Position numbers and translations under genes: made by a program. The notes under the pieces are model-generated. The model was not told the origin of the DNA. It made no database searches and saw only the letters and a list, made by a program, of their open reading frames with translations. Positions 59,778 through 64,000 of a stretch of 64,000 nucleotides of DNA are shown piece by piece (the stretch's first letter is position 1; each line of letters opens with the position of its first letter). This DNA is from an uncultured Collinsella sp. Its GTDB lineage: Bacteria; Actinomycetota; Coriobacteriia; Coriobacteriales; Coriobacteriaceae. The stretch is taken from positions 1 to 64,000 of the forward strand of contig CALGZX010000056.1 of the NCBI GenBank assembly GCA_937934165.1. Reading direction: 5' to 3'.

Positions 59778-60974
59778 CTACGCCTCGCCGCACAACCACC
59801 TCGCCAGGTCCACGATCTGCACTCCGTCGCGATCCGTGGCCTCGTGATGCGTGCGGGCGAGAATCATCTTGGGATACGCATCGCCAATGCTCAGCAGTGG
59901 CGAAATCTCGCGTTCAAATGTCTTATCCGAGCTGATGTCGTCGCTCACCTGAATGTAGAGTTTCTCGCTCCGCTTGATTGCTACAAAGTCTATTTCCTTT
60001 TTATAGAGCACGCCGACGTATACCTCGTATCCGCGACGCAGCAGCTCGATTGCCACCATGTTCTCGTATACGCGTCCCCAATCCATATCACGTGTACCAA
60101 GAAGCGCATATTTAAACGCATGGTCCGCCAGATAGTACTTCTCGCCGCTCTTAAGGTATTTTTTGCCGCGAATGTCGTACCGACGAACTTTATAGAAGGC
60201 AAACGCATCGCACAGGTACCCCATGTACGTGCCGACCGTCTTGTTCGTAATCTTTAGCCCATCCGCATTTAATGCATCAGTAATGTTGCGTGCCGACGCA
60301 ATGTTGGAAACGTTGTCCATCATGTAATCGGCAATGCGCAGCAGCGCCGATTCGTTTCTCACGTTATGCCGCTGCACGATATCTCTCACAATGAGCGTCT
60401 TGAAGACGTTGGAGAGATATTGATAGCGCTGCTCCTGCAGTGGATAAGGGTAAGAGCCGGACATACCGCCGGTTCTCGCGTACTCATCGAAGTCGCGGTC
60501 GACCTCGCCCTCGTCGCCATAGAGACGATACTCCTCAAACGAGAATGGGAAAACCTCGATCTCGAACGTACGCCCCGTAAAGAGCGTCGACAGATCGCTC
60601 GACAGCAAAAAGGCATTCGATCCGGTGATGAAGATGTCGTACTGCTCGGATGCGTGAAGGCTGTTGATCGCACGTTCAAAGCCGTCGCACATCTGAACCT
60701 CATCGATAAGCAGGAAGTTTTGCTTGCCGGGCACTCGATGATCTTTTACATAGGCGAGCAACGCGTGATACTCGAGCAGGTTCTCGAACTTATCGAGGTT
60801 GTAGTTGATATGGATGACATTCGAATTGGACAGATTTGCCTCCACGTAATCGCGGAGGGCCTCGAGCAATTTTGATTTACCGCTACGACGGATGCCCGTG
60901 ATGACCTTGATGTCCGGCACGCCAATAAGACTCGTCAACGTGTCCATATATGACGTTCTATTGATGAGTTTCAT
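59778..60974 (-). CDS. AAA-family ATPase with DUF4143
   Basis: A 398-residue protein. The AAA_14-type ATPase domain has Walker A GIRRSGKS (residues 27-34), Walker B FLLIDEVQ (Asp91-Glu92) and an ITGSNAFLLSS sensor segment. The C-terminal DUF4143 domain covers about residues 200-355. Such proteins are widespread accessory genes with unknown roles, often suspected to be linked to defence or toxin systems. Codon use is visibly richer in A/T than the neighbours, and the gene is tightly bracketed by three copies of one palindrome, both signs of recent transfer. GAGGAGG precedes the ATG. Confidence 0.88.
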   Translation of the reverse strand: MKLINRTSYMDTLTSLIGVPDIKVITGIRRSGKSKLLEALRDYVEANLSNSNVIHINYNLDKFENLLEYHALLAYVKDHRVPGKQNFLLIDEVQMCDGFERAINSLHASEQYDIFITGSNAFLLSSDLSTLFTGRTFEIEVFPFSFEEYRLYGDEGEVDRDFDEYARTGGMSGSYPYPLQEQRYQYLSNVFKTLIVRDIVQRHNVRNESALLRIADYMMDNVSNIASARNITDALNADGLKITNKTVGTYMGYLCDAFAFYKVRRYDIRGKKYLKSGEKYYLADHAFKYALLGTRDMDWGRVYENMVAIELLRRGYEVYVGVLYKKEIDFVAIKRSEKLYIQVSDDISSDKTFEREISPLLSIGDAYPKMILARTHHEATDRDGVQIVDLARWLCGEA

Positions 60975-61000
60975 CGGGGCCTCCTCGCGGTCTTTTATCG

Positions 61001-61041
61001 CTATTCCTCAAAACTGAAAAAATTTCAGTTTTGAGGAATAG
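61001..61041. repeat. Palindrome P2, upstream of the AAA ATPase gene
   Basis: CTATTCCTCAAAACTGAAAA followed by AATTTCAGTTTTGAGGAATAG, 41 bp and near-perfect, starting 27 bp before the ATPase start codon. Confidence 0.75.
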
Positions 61042-61085
61042 GCTCTATAGCGAATATACCTCGAGAAAGACCGAGCTGCCTTAAT

Positions 61086-61128
61086 CCTATTCCTCAAAAA
61101 CGAAAATTTTTCAGTTTTGAGGAATAGG
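61086..61128. repeat. Palindrome P3, second copy upstream of the AAA ATPase gene
   Basis: CCTATTCCTCAAAAACGAAA followed by ATTTTTCAGTTTTGAGGAATAGG. It lies 44 bp from P2 and is almost identical to P1. Confidence 0.75.
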
Positions 61129-61159
61129 GCGCTGGCAACCCATTCCCCAGATAGGCGAA

Positions 61160-61187
61160 ACCCTCCCCGGCGCAGGCCGAGGAGGGT
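61160..61187 (-). terminator. Terminator of the folate/biotin-ligase-like operon
   Basis: ACCCTCC/GGAGGGT (61160-61166/61181-61187) with an inner GC-rich pairing; TTTCG follows on the minus strand, 40 bp after the stop. Confidence 0.6.
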
Positions 61188-61226
61188 CTTGTTGTCATCG
61201 TTGTCTTTGAGCGCTGGTGCCTCGCG

Positions 61227-61928
61227 CTACAGCCCGCGAATTCGTACGGCCTCGGGCGGAAACTCCTGCTCGCCGGCATCGGTCTTGATGGTCGCGCGGC
61301 CCCAGATGTCCAGGCCCGCAAACACGCCCACCGCGAGCGGCAGACCGTTGGGCGACACCGCCGCGACCTGACGACCCAACAGTGGCACCATGTCGAAGTA
61401 CTCGCCCAGCACCGGAGCCAGCGGGCCCGCGGCGCCCTGCGGCGTGTTGGCGGCAACCGCCCAGGCGCCCACGCGGGTCAACACGGCGGCGACCAGCTCC
61501 TCAACCAGCGCTTCGTCGGCCATATTCACGCCAAGCTCACCCAGCGCCGCACACTCAATATCAACCGTCACCGCGGCAAACATGCCCGCAGCACCGGCAC
61601 CGCCGTTCACGGCAACACGCGCGAGCGACGTCTCGAACGCGGGCGCACCGCACACGATGTTGCTCGGCCACTCAATGCCCACCTTGCCGGCAAGGCCCAG
61701 GCCCGGCGTCGATGCCGTGCCCACAAGCGCATCCATCATGCCCATCGCAGCCACAAACGGCAGGCCGTGGAAGGCATGCATGTTCACATCCGGACGCACG
61801 ACCAGCGAAAACGCCAGCGAAGCGTTGCCCGCGCTCCAAGCGCACCAGCCCGCGGACGCACCCTCGCGGCCCGCGTCGCGCGCCGCGTCGAGCTCGGTGC
61901 CAGCGGCAACAGCATTCATCTCGATCAT
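61227..61928 (-). CDS. Degenerate biotin-protein-ligase-like protein
   Basis: A 233-residue protein with the fold signature of biotin ligases: LAFSLVVRPD, GIEWPSNIV (where BirA has KWPND) and a C-terminal SH3-like segment AGLDIWGRATIKTDAGEQEF. The GRGRxGR motif that binds biotinyl-AMP and the KxxGIL catalytic lysine segment are not visible. It starts directly after the folP-folK stop and is the last gene of that pair. It may be an inactive relative or have a different acyl substrate. A biotin ligase gene elsewhere would be expected if biotin is used. Confidence 0.55.
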   Translation of the reverse strand: MIEMNAVAAGTELDAARDAGREGASAGWCAWSAGNASLAFSLVVRPDVNMHAFHGLPFVAAMGMMDALVGTASTPGLGLAGKVGIEWPSNIVCGAPAFETSLARVAVNGGAGAAGMFAAVTVDIECAALGELGVNMADEALVEELVAAVLTRVGAWAVAANTPQGAAGPLAPVLGEYFDMVPLLGRQVAAVSPNGLPLAVGVFAGLDIWGRATIKTDAGEQEFPPEAVRIRGL

Positions 61929-63671
61929 CTACATACGCCCCAATTCGCCCACGATATGGCCCACGCGGTCCTCGGGCTCCTTGACCTCGACGCCGTTGTA
62001 GCGGAAGAACCGCGCCGGGTCGTGCATCAGGTCCTCGAGCGGCACCAGCACAAAATCGCGTTCGCCGATCAGCGGATGCGGCAGGCGCAGCTTTTTGCCG
62101 CCGTGGGTCTCGCCGTCCATCCACAGCAGGTCCAGGTCGATGGTGCGCGGACCGTTGGCCTTGGCCTTTTTGGAGCGGTCGCGTCCCAGCTCGGCCTCGA
62201 TCTTCATGAGCTCGTCGAGCAGCACCAGCGGCGCAAGCTCGGTCTTGATCTCGATGACGGCGTTGGCAAACGCGTCCTGGCGCGTCTCGTAGGCAGGCTC
62301 GCTCTCGTAAATCTTGGAGGAGTTAGACACGCAGGTGAGTGGAATCTCGGCGATCATGTCGCGTGCGGCGCGGATGTTGTCGCAGCGATGCCCCAGGTTG
62401 GAGCCAACGGCCACAAACGCGCGGCGCGGCTGCGGCTTGGCAACCGCCCAGTAGCCGTTCAGGAACTGCGCAAAACCCGCGGCGTCGTGCACGCGCACGA
62501 TGTTGGCACCGGCCTGGATGGCGCCCAGGCACACGCCAAACGTGGCGGCATCGCGCTCGGCGGCCTCGGTCACGCCCGAGACGGCGCCCACAAAGCGCTT
62601 GCGCGACACGGCGCACATGAGCGGATAGCCCAGCGACGCCATCTTGGCAGTCTCGCGCTGGATGACGATGTCCTCGTTAGCCGACTTACCAAAGCCCGGG
62701 CCAGGATCGATGCAGATGCGGTCGCGCGATACGCCGGCATGGATGAGCGTGCGGGCCTGGTCGGACAGAAAGCCCATGACGCGGCGCATGATGGGCGCCG
62801 AATCGGGCAGGGTAAAGCGGCGGAGCTGCGAGGTGGGCACATAGGCCTCCTCACGGCGGGCACTGCGGCGCATCATGGCGGCCAGGCGGTCATTGGACTC
62901 CGATGCGGCCTCGGTGGCTGCGGGCGCGGCCTCGGGCGCGGGCGCGACGGTCTCGGCGGCAGCAGCCTGCTCGGCGGCCGGCGTCTCCTGCTCGCTTGCA
63001 GGCTCGGACGTGGGCTCCGGTTCGCCAAACGGCAACGAGGGCTGCACCACGCCGCCCGGAAGCTTGGCCTCCGGCTTAAGCTCGCCCAGCAACTTGCCGC
63101 GACGGCGGCGAGCCGGCTTCTCGGCCTCACGCGCGGCCTCGGCAGCCGCCTCGCGCGCCTTCTCGGCAACAAACGCCGCTGCCGAGGTATCGAGCTGCAC
63201 CGTTGCGTGCGTGCGAGCGGGCGCGGCGACCTCGCCGGCATGCATCACGATGACGCCGCAGGTACTCGTCTTAACAAACTCGACCATCTTGGGATCGGTG
63301 AAGCCCGTCACGTCGTTGACGATCGAGGCGCCGCAGCGCACGGCCGCCTTGGCAACCGCCACATGACGCGTGTCGATCGAGACGATGGCGCCCTCCTTGG
63401 CCAGCGCGCGCACCACGGGCAGCACGCGGCGAGCCTCCTCGTCGGGGTTGACCGGGGTAAAACCAGGGCGTGTGGACTCGCCGCCCACGTCGATGATGTC
63501 GGCGCCGGCGTCGAGCATCGCCAGGCCGTACTCGATGGCAGCATCGGGGTCGAAGTGCTCCCCGCCATCGCTAAACGAATCGGGCGTCACGTTGAGGACG
63601 CCCATGATGCGCGGACGGTCAAAGCTGAGCTCATACTTTCCGCACCGCCATGTCTTGCTGTCGTTCGCCAT
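61929..63671 (-). CDS. folP: Dihydropteroate synthase-HPPK fusion with disordered insert
   Basis: A 580-residue bifunctional folate enzyme. Start at 63671, because AGGAGG is six bases upstream of this ATG and abuts the in-frame ATG at 63677. DHPS (residues 10 to about 405) shows LNVTPDSFSDGG, DVGGESTRPGF and IDPGPGFGKS. HPPK (about 412-580) shows FVAVGSNLG, RTIDLDLLWMDG and LPHPLIGERDFVL. It makes 7,8-dihydropteroate from pterin and pABA; the HPPK half supplies its pterin pyrophosphate. Residues 150-285 are an Ala/Glu/Pro-rich insert of about 135 residues inside the DHPS barrel. A GCCGCC/GGCGGC leader hairpin (63695-63720) lies upstream. Confidence 0.88.
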   Translation of the reverse strand: MANDSKTWRCGKYELSFDRPRIMGVLNVTPDSFSDGGEHFDPDAAIEYGLAMLDAGADIIDVGGESTRPGFTPVNPDEEARRVLPVVRALAKEGAIVSIDTRHVAVAKAAVRCGASIVNDVTGFTDPKMVEFVKTSTCGVIVMHAGEVAAPARTHATVQLDTSAAAFVAEKAREAAAEAAREAEKPARRRRGKLLGELKPEAKLPGGVVQPSLPFGEPEPTSEPASEQETPAAEQAAAAETVAPAPEAAPAATEAASESNDRLAAMMRRSARREEAYVPTSQLRRFTLPDSAPIMRRVMGFLSDQARTLIHAGVSRDRICIDPGPGFGKSANEDIVIQRETAKMASLGYPLMCAVSRKRFVGAVSGVTEAAERDAATFGVCLGAIQAGANIVRVHDAAGFAQFLNGYWAVAKPQPRRAFVAVGSNLGHRCDNIRAARDMIAEIPLTCVSNSSKIYESEPAYETRQDAFANAVIEIKTELAPLVLLDELMKIEAELGRDRSKKAKANGPRTIDLDLLWMDGETHGGKKLRLPHPLIGERDFVLVPLEDLMHDPARFFRYNGVEVKEPEDRVGHIVGELGRM

Positions 63672-63766
63672 GAACATCCTCCTAAAATGCCCACGCCGCC
63701 GAGCTTGGGGAGCTGGCGGCGGGGTCGCTTTGCACTCAGTCTTTCTATTGTATCCGCGCGCGCGGG

Positions 63767-64000
63767 CTAGAACGCAAACGCGGCCGCGATGTCGCAAGAA
63801 ATCAGCAGGTCGGCATTTGCATCCTGATCGGTGGGAGCAAGATTGCAAATGGCCAGCGTATCGCCGTTAAAGTATCGCGTAAGGCCTGCCGCCGGATACA
63901 CCACGAGCGAGGTCCCGCCCACAATGAGGGCATCGGCCGCGGCGATGGCGGCAACGGCGCCGGTCAGCACATGCTCATCGAGCGGCTCCTCGTAGAGCAC
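63767..64000 (-). CDS. Sir2-family NAD-dependent deacylase, C-terminal part
   Basis: The last 77 residues of a sirtuin, cut by the right edge of the window. ALIVGGTSLVVYPAAGL and LAICNLAPTDQD match the NAD-binding end of CobB-type proteins (GTSLxVxPA motif). The N-terminus with the catalytic His and zinc cysteines lies outside. Confidence 0.8.
   Translation of the reverse strand: MLYEEPLDEHVLTGAVAAIAAADALIVGGTSLVVYPAAGLTRYFNGDTLAICNLAPTDQDANADLLISCDIAAAFAF

Overview
The window is a high-GC (about 60% or more by eye), gene-dense chromosomal segment. It encodes a membrane-integrated LuxR regulator, an energy-converting [NiFe] hydrogenase, LuxS, a DUF4867 sugar-associated protein, Nramp/MgtE-type Mg2+ genes and a very long sortase-anchored pilin-domain protein. 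This mix, with many short palindromic intergenic repeats, suggests a gut actinobacterium of the class Coriobacteriia, most likely Collinsella or a close relative. The assignment is inference from gene content and codon bias; no rRNA is present. There are no CRISPR arrays, complete insertion sequences or prophages.

Layout. 0.1-4 kb: pyrE (-) and an mgtA P-type Mg2+ ATPase (+) behind a leader with its own promoter, a 23-codon upstream ORF and a hairpin. 4-15 kb: a 12-TM LuxR regulator; a four-gene operon of zinc-ribbon proteins, an SPFH protein and a lipoprotein; a three-gene sensory operon (degenerate membrane sensor, histidine kinase, response regulator); DUF4867. 15-20 kb: luxS, ribokinase plus nucleoside hydrolase, an OatA-like O-acetyltransferase. 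20-24 kb: a second Mg2+ locus, an MgtE-N/CBS protein followed at once by an Nramp-like transporter whose metal-site motifs are those expected of Mg2+-type (NRMT) members. 24-36 kb: a NodB-fold protein lacking its metal histidines, PRC-barrel and YtxH proteins, a stand-alone domain resembling the N-terminus of cyanophycin synthetase, CorC, TrhA, an alpha/beta hydrolase behind twin operators, a DUF362 ferredoxin, and an FtsX/ATPase exporter.

36-42 kb: an ABC-2 exporter (ATPase plus two permeases) divergent from a NarL-type two-component system. 42-49 kb: a 2098-residue VWA/pilin-isopeptide surface protein bracketed by four large hairpin elements whose stems covary. 49-55 kb: a five-gene Ech-type hydrogenase operon in which the EchA (antiporter-like) and EchB (NuoH-like) membrane subunits are fused. 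55-64 kb: an orphan HTH protein, an OYE/FadH-type flavoenzyme, a triplet of tandem hairpins, an initiator tRNA, coaX, a palindrome-bracketed AAA ATPase, a degenerate biotin-ligase-like protein, a folP-folK fusion with a long disordered insert, and the C-terminal end of a sirtuin.

How the parts fit. Two independent Mg2+ uptake loci point to strong control of Mg2+ homeostasis. Hydrogenase, flavoenzyme and ferredoxin proteins fit a strictly anaerobic fermenter. The intergenic regions are unusually rich in structure: at least five separate palindrome families are visible, and these, with the Mg2+ transporter pair, are the least explained parts of the window.
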